This document shows positions 26,237 through 32,894 of a DNA stretch of 32,894 nucleotides, one piece after another (within the stretch, counting starts at the first letter, position 1; the number at the start of each line of letters is the position of its first letter). The notes beneath the pieces are model-generated. The model was given only the letters and a program-made list of their open reading frames with translations, ran no database searches and was not told the DNA's origin. Location of the stretch: the NCBI GenBank assembly GCA_902563105.1, contig CACEVU010000007.1:1-32894 (forward strand). Direction: 5' to 3'. Made by a program: the position numbers and the translations under genes. The DNA comes from an uncultured SAR86 cluster bacterium (GTDB lineage Bacteria > Pseudomonadota > Gammaproteobacteria > Magnimaribacterales > AG-339-G14).

Positions 26237-27028
26237 TTATTTCCCTTTCCAGTTGGGCAATCTTTTTTCCGCAAAGGCCACAGGACCTTCAATAAAGTCT
26301 TCACTACCGAATAGTTCTTTGACTGCAGAGTAATGCGCTTTCATAGATTTTTCTAAATCCGGTTCACTGAAGTTTTCATAAGCAACTTGTTTGGTAGCTC
26401 TGATAGACATTGGCGAACATTCTTCAATTTGTTTTGCCCATGCTTTAGCAGCAGAGAGCAAATTTTCTGGTTCGACAACCTCATTCACGAAACCAAGCTT
26501 CATGCCTTCTTCAGCGGAAACGTGTCTTCCAGTCAACATCATGCCAAGCGCGTTTTTCATACCAATTTGTCTTGGCAACCTTTGCATGCCACCGGCAAGT
26601 GCGGCGAGCCCAACTTTTGGTTCTGGTAAGGCAAACTTGGCATTAGTAGAGGCAACAATCAGATCACAAGCTAAAGCTATTTCAAATCCACCACCCATAG
26701 AAACGCCATTTACAGCAGCAATTAACGGTTTGGTTAAATTGAATCTCGAGGTCAATCCAGCGAAACCTGAAGAGGCCATATTGATATCCATTTTTCCGCC
26801 TGCTTCAGCTTGAAACTTAAGATCGTTTCCTGCTGAAAAAGCGCGATCGCCTTCACCAGTAACAATGCCTACCCAAAGATTTTCATCTTTATCAAATTCA
26901 TTCCAAACTTCATCAAATTCTGCGTGCGCAGGTGGATGCAAAGCATTCATTCTGTCAGGTCTATTTATGGTAACGGTTAAGATGTGACCGTCGACTTCGG
27001 TTTTTAAAAATTCGTAATCTGTTTTCAT
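26237..27028 (-). CDS. Enoyl-CoA hydratase (crotonase), both catalytic Glu present
   Basis: 263 residues. The oxyanion motifs are DRAFSAGND (61-69) and NGVSMGGGFE (107-116), with catalytic Glu116 (GGGFEIAL) and Glu136 (LPEPKVG), the pair used for water addition in mitochondrial crotonase. It hydrates a trans-2-enoyl-CoA to a 3-hydroxyacyl-CoA; carnitinyl-CoA dehydratase-like members look similar. A GGGAG Shine-Dalgarno sequence precedes the ATG. It is the first gene of the five-gene minus-strand operon and reads away from the palindrome at 27045. Confidence 0.92.
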   Translation of the reverse strand: MKTDYEFLKTEVDGHILTVTINRPDRMNALHPPAHAEFDEVWNEFDKDENLWVGIVTGEGDRAFSAGNDLKFQAEAGGKMDINMASSGFAGLTSRFNLTKPLIAAVNGVSMGGGFEIALACDLIVASTNAKFALPEPKVGLAALAGGMQRLPRQIGMKNALGMMLTGRHVSAEEGMKLGFVNEVVEPENLLSAAKAWAKQIEECSPMSIRATKQVAYENFSEPDLEKSMKAHYSAVKELFGSEDFIEGPVAFAEKRLPNWKGK

Positions 27029-27044
27029 ATGTTCTCCCTTAAAA

Positions 27045-27084
27045 ATGGACCTTAATCTTAATCAAGGTTCTTCCTTGAGTCCAT
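27045..27084. promoter_or_regulatory. Nested inverted repeat (operator candidate) in the divergent promoter region
   Basis: TCAAGG (27062-27067) and CCTTGA (27073-27078) are perfect inverted arms around a five-base centre. The outer arms ATGGAC (27045-27050) and GTCCAT (27079-27084) are also perfect reverse complements, with a CTTAAT tandem duplication in the left arm. It lies between the divergent CoA-thioester and HSD10-like operons, where a TetR- or FadR-type regulator would act on both. No regulator gene is in the window. Confidence 0.6.
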
Positions 27085-27093
27085 AGAAAAAGG

Positions 27094-27123
27094 TTCACTT
27101 TATTTTTTCTTCAAAACTGTAAT
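27094..27123 (+). promoter_or_regulatory. Candidate sigma-70-like promoter for the HSD10-like operon
   Basis: -35 TTCACT (27094-27099) and -10 TGTAAT (27118-27123, 5/6 match) are separated by 18 bases. GAGGAG then lies a few bases before the ATG at 27154. The promoter is immediately downstream of the inverted repeat 27045-27084. Confidence 0.45.
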
Positions 27124-27153
27124 AATGCTAGTCACTTTTTTTGAGGAGAGTTT

Positions 27154-27921
27154 ATGAACATACAAGACAAAGTTGCCGTAATTACGGGAGGTGCATCTGG
27201 ACTGGGTTTGGCTACTGCAAAGGCGCTTAAAGAAAAGGGCGCAAAATTAATGTTGTTGGATTTAAACGAGGACAATGCCAAAGCAGCGGTTGCAGAATTG
27301 GGTGAAAATGCTGATTACTGCATTACCAATGTCATTGAAGAAGATAATGTCAAAGCGGCAATGGATAAAACTGTAGAAAAATTTGGTGCTATCCATATTT
27401 TGATTAATTGTGCTGGGATTGGAAGTGCTTCTAAAACGGTTGGTAAAGACGGTCCTCATCCATTGGATTATTTCAAGTTGGTGATCGACATCAATCTTAA
27501 CGGGACTTTTAATTGTTTAAGGCTCGCCGCTGAAGTTATGGGGAAAAATGAACCGGAACAAGACAACGAATGTGGGGTAGTTATCAATACGGCATCTGTT
27601 GCCGCTTTTGATGGTCAGATCGGCCAAGCTGCTTATAGCGCAAGCAAAGGTGGAGTTGTTGGTATGACTTTACCCATTGCAAGAGATTTAGCAAGAATGG
27701 GAATTAGGAACAACACCATTGCTCCGGGGATTTTTGATACACCTCTGATGGCTATGGCACCCGATGAAGTGAGAAATCCGCTTATTGAAATGACACAATT
27801 TCCAAAACGTTTAGGTAATCCTGATGAGTTTGCCATGTTAGCAACACAAATCATTGAAAATCCTTTCCTCAATGGTGAGACGATTCGTCTCGATGGTGGA
27901 ATCAGGATGCAACCAAAATAA
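27154..27921 (+). CDS. HSD10-like short-chain dehydrogenase (3-hydroxyacyl-CoA dehydrogenase type II)
   Basis: 255 residues. TGGASGLG (11-18), Asp36 (NAD preference), triad Ser148, Tyr161, Lys165, and the words GVVINTASVAAFDGQIGQAAY and RLDGGIRMQPK, which are characteristic of the HSD17B10 / type II 3-hydroxyacyl-CoA dehydrogenase group. That family oxidises 3-hydroxyacyl-CoA, including branched-chain forms, and some hydroxysteroids. GAGGAG precedes the ATG. It is the first gene of a + operon, two bases before the FAH-family gene, and would use the product of the hydratase encoded in the divergent operon. Confidence 0.92.
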   Translation: MNIQDKVAVITGGASGLGLATAKALKEKGAKLMLLDLNEDNAKAAVAELGENADYCITNVIEEDNVKAAMDKTVEKFGAIHILINCAGIGSASKTVGKDGPHPLDYFKLVIDINLNGTFNCLRLAAEVMGKNEPEQDNECGVVINTASVAAFDGQIGQAAYSASKGGVVGMTLPIARDLARMGIRNNTIAPGIFDTPLMAMAPDEVRNPLIEMTQFPKRLGNPDEFAMLATQIIENPFLNGETIRLDGGIRMQPK

Positions 27922-27923
27922 TT

Positions 27924-28808
27924 ATGAAACTAGTAACTTATTCCAATAGCGATTCGCCAGCAATCGGGGCGTTGCTCGAAGACAGCATTTGTCCTTTTAC
28001 CAACGATTCTTCTTTACCGAATGAAATGAAAGCATTTCTTGAGGGCGGGGAAGCGAACATGAATAAAGCGACGGACTTGCTTGAAAAGGCAGAAAATTTA
28101 ATACCTGTAGATTCGGTTACTTTATTGTCGCCAATATTGAATCCACAAAAAATTCTAGCTATCGGTCTCAATTACGCTGATCATGTAAAAGAATCTGGGA
28201 TGGAAACTCCCAAGATTCCCATGGTCTTCAATAAGCAATCCTCTTCGGTAACTGGTCACAATGGTGTTATTCATTTACCAAGGGCTTCAGAAGCTTTGGA
28301 CTACGAAGCCGAAATGGCGTTTGTGATTGGTAAGCAATGCCGACATGTTTCTAAAGATGAAGCAGCATCTGTGATTGCAGGAATCACTATCTGCAACGAC
28401 GTCAGTGTTAGAGATTGGCAATTGGCTGTCCCCACTTTTACCATGGGCAAAAGTTTTGATACGCATTGTCCTTTGGGACCTTGTTTAGTGACCATGGATG
28501 AAATTGGCGATCCACACAACTTGGACATCAAACTTTTCTTAAATGATGAAGAAAAACAAAACTCCAATACCAAGGAACTCGTTTTTGACTGTTACGATTT
28601 AATTGAACATTTATCTACAGCCTTTACGCTTATGCCAGGGGACGTTGTGCCTACTGGAACTCCAGGTGGCGTATTGGGTGTAGAGGTCATGGCAGGGAGA
28701 GCAAGTTGGCTTCAAGAGGGCGACGAAATCAAAATTGAATTGGAAAAAGTAGGAACTCTTAGCAATAAAGTTGTTAAAGAACCGGACTCGACCAAATTCA
28801 TTGCTTAG
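27924..28808 (+). CDS. Fumarylacetoacetate hydrolase (FAH)-family protein
   Basis: 294 residues with an N-terminal cap and the C-terminal FAH domain. Metal ligands are Glu128 and Glu130 (DYEAEMAFVIGK) and Asp159 (CNDVSVRDWQ), with KSFDTHCPLGP and PTGTPGGV as family signatures. Members hydrolyse, hydrate or decarboxylate 2-oxo or 1,3-diketo acids at C-C bonds, such as acylpyruvates; the exact reaction is not predictable here. It starts two bases after the HSD10-like stop. Confidence 0.92.
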   Translation: MKLVTYSNSDSPAIGALLEDSICPFTNDSSLPNEMKAFLEGGEANMNKATDLLEKAENLIPVDSVTLLSPILNPQKILAIGLNYADHVKESGMETPKIPMVFNKQSSSVTGHNGVIHLPRASEALDYEAEMAFVIGKQCRHVSKDEAASVIAGITICNDVSVRDWQLAVPTFTMGKSFDTHCPLGPCLVTMDEIGDPHNLDIKLFLNDEEKQNSNTKELVFDCYDLIEHLSTAFTLMPGDVVPTGTPGGVLGVEVMAGRASWLQEGDEIKIELEKVGTLSNKVVKEPDSTKFIA

Positions 28809-28811
28809 TAC

Positions 28812-29291
28812 TTGAAACTTTTCTTTTTAAGGCACGCTAAGTCCGATTGGGGTAATCCCTCATTGAAAGACTTTGACCGACCTCTTAATAAAAGAGGTTT
28901 GAAAGATGCCCCTTTAATGGGAAAGAAATTACATCATTATTTTCCAGATAATCTAAAAGTAATTTCCAGTCCTGCTAAAAGAACCAAAGAAACTTTGGAA
29001 CTATTTTTTACTGACTATGAAAAAAATTTTTCCATTGAATTTGATGATGCCCTCTATCATGGTTCGCAGATAAATTATCTAGAACATGTGATCAATAACG
29101 ATAGCGACGAAGCAATTCTATTTATCGGTCACAACCCTGGAATATCAGAGTGTGCTTCGCAGTTCTCACCTGAACCTATTTTTTTCCCCACTTGCGGTTG
29201 TGCAGGTTTTTCAATCAATGCAGCATCTCTAAAAGAAAATAATCTTCATTTGGCGGAGAAAATTTTTTATCACTATCCAAAAGAAATGTGA
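28812..29291 (+). CDS. sixA: SixA-like histidine phosphatase, TTG start
   Basis: 159 residues of the histidine phosphatase superfamily, SixA subgroup: LRHAKSDW (His8 phosphorylated), DFDRPLNKRG, SSPAKRTKET (Arg57) and IGHNPG (His107). The start is TTG at 28812, three bases after the FAH stop; an ATG is absent and the RHAK motif must start within a few residues of the N-terminus. SixA dephosphorylates phosphohistidine in E. coli; why it sits with catabolic genes is unclear. No terminator is visible after it. Confidence 0.85.
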   Translation: MKLFFLRHAKSDWGNPSLKDFDRPLNKRGLKDAPLMGKKLHHYFPDNLKVISSPAKRTKETLELFFTDYEKNFSIEFDDALYHGSQINYLEHVINNDSDEAILFIGHNPGISECASQFSPEPIFFPTCGCAGFSINAASLKENNLHLAEKIFYHYPKEM

Positions 29292-29356
29292 ATTCTTTGA
29301 AAGCAAAGTTACAGAATTGAAAATTTAAATATAAAAAACTTATTCAAAAGAACGAA

Positions 29357-29362
29357 TATAGT
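29357..29362 (+). promoter_or_regulatory. Candidate -10 box immediately before phoB
   Basis: TATAGT (5/6) ends nine bases before the ATG at 29372. A TAAAAT overlaps it at 29362-29367. Neither has a good -35 at 16-18 bases. Transcription would begin within a few bases of the start codon, and no Shine-Dalgarno sequence is present. I found no convincing Pho box in 29292-29371. Confidence 0.3.
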
Positions 29363-29371
29363 AAAATACCC

Positions 29372-30076
29372 ATGCTTATGAAAAAAATTCTAGTCATCGA
29401 AGACGAAGAAGATCTTAATCAGACCTTAAGTTTTAATCTTGAAAATGAGGGTTACAAGGTAACTCCTGCTCTTAATGGTTCTGAGGCCTTGGCAATTCTA
29501 GAAAATGAATCACCTCCCGATCTAGTAATTTTAGATTTGATGCTGCCGGATATGCCAGGATTGGATATTTGTCGTCACATCAGATCGAAAGATAGTCTTA
29601 AGAATATCAGCGTGATAATTGTTACCGCTAAGGGCGAGGAGGTAGATCGAGTTGTGGGTTTTGAACTCGGTGCCGATGACTACATTGTTAAGCCATACAG
29701 CGTTAGAGAATTGATGTTAAGAATTCAAGCTCAACTAAGAAGAAATGACTCAAGCGAAGTGACTGAAGAATATTTAGAAGAGGGTAATATTTCTTTTAAA
29801 GATTTACTTATTGATAACAGTAAGCATAAGGTGTTTCTTTCTGACAAAAAAATATCTCTGACTGCAAAAGAATATACTCTTCTTAAATACCTTTTGACAA
29901 AAGCAGATAAAGTCCAAACACGAGATATTTTATTAGACAAAGTCTGGGGCTATGATAATTCTGTCACCACTCGAACCGTAGATACTCATGTTAAAAGATT
30001 GAGATCAAAATTAGGAAAATATGGAAAAAACATTGAAACCATTCGAGGTGTCGGATATATATTTAATAAAATTTGA
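29372..30076 (+). CDS. phoB: PhoB-like response regulator
   Basis: 234 residues: receiver domain followed by an OmpR/PhoB-type winged helix. Counting from ATG 29372, the phospho-acceptor is Asp55 (LVILDLMLPD), with Thr85 and Lys107 (DDYIVKPYS) as the switch residues. The DNA-binding half ends TRTVDTHVKRLRSK and IRGVGYIF, as in PhoB. A second ATG at 29378 (MKKILVIEDE) fits the family N-terminus equally well. Nine bases separate it from the kinase gene. The ppx and ppk2 genes nearby support a phosphate-starvation role over other OmpR-family roles. Confidence 0.87.
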   Translation: MLMKKILVIEDEEDLNQTLSFNLENEGYKVTPALNGSEALAILENESPPDLVILDLMLPDMPGLDICRHIRSKDSLKNISVIIVTAKGEEVDRVVGFELGADDYIVKPYSVRELMLRIQAQLRRNDSSEVTEEYLEEGNISFKDLLIDNSKHKVFLSDKKISLTAKEYTLLKYLLTKADKVQTRDILLDKVWGYDNSVTTRTVDTHVKRLRSKLGKYGKNIETIRGVGYIFNKI

Positions 30077-30085
30077 TTTCAATTT

Positions 30086-31432
30086 ATGAAGCTCTCTTTA
30101 AAAATTAGAATATTTATACTGATAGTTTTTACTGTTCTTGCTTCATTCTTTATTAGCGCGATAATTTTAAGGGGAAATGAATACTTTAGTGAAAACATAA
30201 TTGCTGGTATTTCTCTATTTTTAATTCTTATACTTGCTGCTGGCACTACTCTGTATCGGTTTTTAAGAGATGTTGTTGTTCAGGCTGCAAGGATAATTTC
30301 AGGACCGGACAACAATGAAGAAATTGATTCTGAATCAGCCTTTGATACTTTGAGGACATCAACTGCAGTTGTTCAAAATGAATTAGAGAGTTATTCAAAA
30401 CAACTCTCATTTATCAGTAATTTATTATCAAGGATGGGTCAGGGAGTTATCTTAGTGAACGAAGATCTGAACGTGATGTATTTCAATCAGACTATTACAA
30501 AAGATTTTTTTCCTGAATTAAAAATTGGTGATGATTTATTTCAAAATATTTCTTATCCCGCGTTTAAAAAATTCATAAAGAAAGCCTGGGAAAAAGATGA
30601 ATATACCAAAGAAATATCAGGTCCAAGAACAATAAAAACAGTTTATCTTGTCAGTTCGCAGAAATTTTCAAATGATAATCAACTATTAATTGTTTTTTCC
30701 GATATTTCAAAATTAAAGACCCTTGAAAAGATGCGTGAGGACTTTATCGGTAATGTCTCACACGAATTAAGAACGCCGATTAGTGTAATAAAAGCAAATT
30801 CTGAGACTTTATTATCCACTAAATTAATCAAAGATGAGAATGCGATAAATTTTACCAAAGCAATTCAATCTCAAAGCGAAAGAATGGCGACAATTGTGAA
30901 CGAGTTACTTTCAATTTCTAGTATGGAGTCAGGAGACTATCCGATTTCTCTAGATAAGCTCAATATCAAAAATATCGTTGATTCTGCCATTAAAGAATTA
31001 AACCCTACGACTGAATCAAGTAACATAAAACTCGTAAATAAGATCTCAGATGTAACTCATATCATTGGAGATGAATCAGCAATAAAAATAATAATTTCCA
31101 ATTACATAACTAACGCAATCAAACATAGTCCTGATGACGAGATTATTGAGATAGATAACGAAAAGATAGATAAAGATTTTTGTCGTATCAAGGTTATAGA
31201 CAATGGCATTGGGATAGCCAAAAAATACCGTGAGAGAGTTTTCGAAAGATTTTTCAGAGTAGACAAAGGCAGATCTAAAAAAATTGGTGGTACTGGTCTT
31301 GGGCTCTCAATCTCTAAAAATTTAGCACTGATGATGGGTTATTCCGTTGGGGTAGAATCTAATGAACCCAAAGGATCAATTTTTTACATTGATGTAAAAA
31401 TACATCAAGAAACTTCTAAGGAAGTAGCCTGA
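30086..31432 (+). CDS. phoR: PhoR-like sensor histidine kinase
   Basis: 448 residues. Two transmembrane helices (about 8-28 and 38-58) are separated by only about nine residues, so there is almost no periplasmic sensor, as in E. coli PhoR. A PAS-like region (about 108-210) leads to the H-box GNVSHELRTP (His226), N-box SNYITNAIKHSP (Asn343), DNGIGI (372-377) and GGTGLGLS (401-408). It autophosphorylates and passes phosphate to the adjacent response regulator. It follows phoB by nine bases without a visible Shine-Dalgarno sequence. Its last 28 bases overlap ppx on the opposite strand. Confidence 0.88.
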   Translation: MKLSLKIRIFILIVFTVLASFFISAIILRGNEYFSENIIAGISLFLILILAAGTTLYRFLRDVVVQAARIISGPDNNEEIDSESAFDTLRTSTAVVQNELESYSKQLSFISNLLSRMGQGVILVNEDLNVMYFNQTITKDFFPELKIGDDLFQNISYPAFKKFIKKAWEKDEYTKEISGPRTIKTVYLVSSQKFSNDNQLLIVFSDISKLKTLEKMREDFIGNVSHELRTPISVIKANSETLLSTKLIKDENAINFTKAIQSQSERMATIVNELLSISSMESGDYPISLDKLNIKNIVDSAIKELNPTTESSNIKLVNKISDVTHIIGDESAIKIIISNYITNAIKHSPDDEIIEIDNEKIDKDFCRIKVIDNGIGIAKKYRERVFERFFRVDKGRSKKIGGTGLGLSISKNLALMMGYSVGVESNEPKGSIFYIDVKIHQETSKEVA

Positions 31433-32295
31433 GAGATTTCAGCATTTTTCTTAAAAATATAGCCATCGCTTATATTCCAATTTGATGCGAAGAATTTTGC
31501 ATTTTCGAAACATAATAAAATGAATTCAAAAATGTTTGCAGCGTGTTCAATGATATCTGCTCTATCCGCAGGAAAATTGTAATTAGATATTTTCTCTTCA
31601 AGAGATAATTTGCCTAGTCGGGATCTTATTTCCTGGAGTTCCTCTAAATTTAAGGAATCTTTTAAAACTCCAGCAGCTTGAATAATCTGTCTAGCATTAC
31701 CTCCAATACCAATGATATTTTGTATTTGCTCGGAATTAATATTTGCTAAAAAATTAGATAACTCTTGCCAAATTTTTTCTTTATCTAAGCCTTTTAAAAT
31801 TCTTACCGCACCCAAATTGAAAGATTTAAGTTTTTCTTCATTTTTATCACAAAGGTAAAGCTCTGTGCTTCCACCACCAACATCCACTAAAAGACTTTCT
31901 GAATCGATGAATTCTTTGTAGTTAAAAAATTTTAATAATGAAGCTTCTTCATTTCCAGAGAGAATTTCAATTTCTAGATTCAATTCTTTTTTTATTTTTT
32001 TAATAATTTCTTCCCTGTTGGAAAAAGTGCGCATTGCGGAGGTGGCAAATATTCCTAGTAAAGCAGCATTCTTTTTCTTTGTATGCTTTTTTAGTTTTTT
32101 TAAAACCGTTAAAAAATCTAGATAAGTCTCATCTGTCATTTTCCCACTACTAAAAGCGTCAGACCCTAACCTTAAACTAACTCTTTTAAAGGTATCTAAT
32201 TCAAGATGGCTATTCGGCAACAAACGGTATTGCCGGTACTTAATGGCATTTGAGCCGATATCTATGCAAGAAACTTTCTTAGATTGTTTATTCAT
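31405..32295 (-). CDS. ppx: Ppx/GppA-family exopolyphosphatase
   Basis: 296 residues with the actin-like phosphatase core of Ppx/GppA: CIDIGSNAIKYRQYRL at the N-terminus, SGNEEASLLKFF and VDVGGGSTELYL. It lacks the C-terminal HD-type extension of E. coli Ppx and is the short form found in many bacteria. It removes terminal phosphate from polyphosphate or pppGpp. ATG 32295 gives MNKQSKK; the frame extends to an upstream TTG at 32301 that I do not favour. It overlaps the ppk2 stop by eight bases, so the two are coupled, and its 3' end overlaps phoR. Confidence 0.88.
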   Translation of the reverse strand: MNKQSKKVSCIDIGSNAIKYRQYRLLPNSHLELDTFKRVSLRLGSDAFSSGKMTDETYLDFLTVLKKLKKHTKKKNAALLGIFATSAMRTFSNREEIIKKIKKELNLEIEILSGNEEASLLKFFNYKEFIDSESLLVDVGGGSTELYLCDKNEEKLKSFNLGAVRILKGLDKEKIWQELSNFLANINSEQIQNIIGIGGNARQIIQAAGVLKDSLNLEELQEIRSRLGKLSLEEKISNYNFPADRADIIEHAANIFEFILLCFENAKFFASNWNISDGYIFKKNAEISQATSLEVS

Positions 32296-32894
32296 CAGCA
32301 AAAACTCTTAAAGTTTTATACTGTTGATACGATAAATTTTCAAAAAGTACCTTATTGATTTCCACTTTGTAATTGTTCAAACCTTCTGACCAGATTTTTG
32401 GCTTAGGTAAATCTTTATCTGGATAATCAAAGGCATTCAAGATAAATCTGAGGGCACTTAATATTGCGACTTTTTTATTATTGGCATTTAAAACAATCCA
32501 GGGTGCCTCATCATATGAAGTTCTTTTGAACATTTGTTCTTTGTATAGGGTGAAGGCATCCCATTTATCAAGCATCTTTAAATCATTTTCGCTTATCTTC
32601 CAATAAACGAGAGGGCTGGTAGCTCTTTTATCTATTCTCTTTTGTTGAGTGTTTTTCTCAATTGAGAGATAAAACTTAAAAAATTCAACACCATCTTCAA
32701 TCTGTTTTTTTTCCCAAGGAATTACATTTTTCATGAAGTAGGTATATTGCCTTTTCGTGCAATAACCCATAGTTGCTTCAACCAAGGCTCGGGTATACCA
32801 AGATCGGTCGAAAAAAACTATTTCACCGGTATTGGGTAAATGCTTTTCATATCTTTTGAACCATTTTTTTGACTCTTTCTCAGTTGGCTTGCCT
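32288..32894 (-). CDS. ppk2: Polyphosphate kinase 2 (PPK2), C-terminal part; 5' end outside window
   Basis: The frame is open to the window edge, giving 201 C-terminal residues. Visible motifs are GKPTEKE, GEIVFFDRSWYTRA (the Walker B / DRSWYNR signature), MGYCT in the lid, KRIDKRATSPLVYWKIS, DKWDAF and KEQMFKRTS. The Walker A region lies outside the window. PPK2 transfers phosphate between polyphosphate and nucleotides. The C-terminal arrangement is that of a single-domain PPK2, but the direction (ADP or GDP, AMP) cannot be read from this part. It is first in a ppk2-ppx operon that converges with phoBR. Confidence 0.9.
   Translation of the reverse strand, partial: GKPTEKESKKWFKRYEKHLPNTGEIVFFDRSWYTRALVEATMGYCTKRQYTYFMKNVIPWEKKQIEDGVEFFKFYLSIEKNTQQKRIDKRATSPLVYWKISENDLKMLDKWDAFTLYKEQMFKRTSYDEAPWIVLNANNKKVAILSALRFILNAFDYPDKDLPKPKIWSEGLNNYKVEINKVLFENLSYQQYKTLRVFADE

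Noticed and set aside
26391..26813. 140-codon plus-strand frame opposite the enoyl-CoA hydratase
   Set aside because: It is the complementary shadow of a strongly conserved crotonase; no independent motif or ribosome binding site.
29292..29371. Pho box upstream of phoB
   Set aside because: No pair of CTGTCA-like direct repeats at 11-base spacing is visible.

Overview
The window is an AT-rich, densely packed bacterial chromosome segment. It has genes on both strands, many start/stop overlaps of 1-8 bases, and several convergent gene pairs whose stop codons touch or overlap. Gene content (PhoB/PhoR with Ppx and PPK2, lipid-activating ligases, crotonases and SDRs, a DUF3604 protein, a FATP-type acyl-CoA synthetase, a class C beta-lactamase-fold esterase) fits an uncultivated marine gammaproteobacterium, for example a SAR86-like or other oligotrophic lineage. 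This placement is an inference from content; no rRNA or strong marker gene is present. No mobile element, CRISPR array or phage gene is visible, and no gap between genes exceeds about 200 bases.

Layout. (1) 3-7343 (+) is the 3' part of a giant surface or secreted protein: an acidic D/E/S-rich region, seven cadherin-like repeats (three of them in exact 279-base register), a nidogen-like module and a long unrecognised C-terminal half. It is followed by a nested inverted repeat and the one clear rho-independent terminator. (2) 7525-9459 (+) is a short operon: a NaChBac-type voltage-gated cation channel with a calcium-like DDW filter, overlapped by a steroid 5-alpha-reductase homologue, then a small membrane protein. 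Two tiny membrane proteins converge on it from the minus strand. (3) 9982-13295 holds tRNA-Gly(TCC), an EstB-like esterase, a metallo-beta-lactamase-fold hydrolase, an epoxide-hydrolase-like protein and a VOC protein. (4) 13292-15438 (-) is a cystathionine beta-synthase / gamma-lyase pair, i.e. reverse transsulfuration. (5) 15635-21783 (-) is a four-gene operon: YwaF-like membrane protein, DUF3604 protein, FATP-type acyl-CoA synthetase, and a tandem duplication of the DsbA/HCCA-isomerase thioredoxin fold.

(6) 22136-27028 (-) is a tightly coupled CoA-thioester operon: crotonase, SDR, crotonase-like isomerase, acyl-CoA ligase, SDR. A 125-base region containing a strong inverted repeat separates it from (7), a divergent + operon at 27154-29291: HSD10-like dehydrogenase, FAH-family hydrolase, SixA-like phosphatase. 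Together these could activate and shorten a lipid or cyclic acid, but no acyl-CoA dehydrogenase or thiolase is present, so the substrate is unknown. (8) 29372-32894 holds phoB-phoR (+), converging with ppx and ppk2 (-). This is a phosphate-sensing and polyphosphate-turnover locus; ppk2 runs off the right edge.

Several starts lack a visible Shine-Dalgarno sequence (phoB, phoR, CBS, the metallo-beta-lactamase-fold gene), while others have strong ones (esterase, SDR at 22921, HSD10-like gene). TTG starts are inferred for two genes (22921 minus and 28812 plus).
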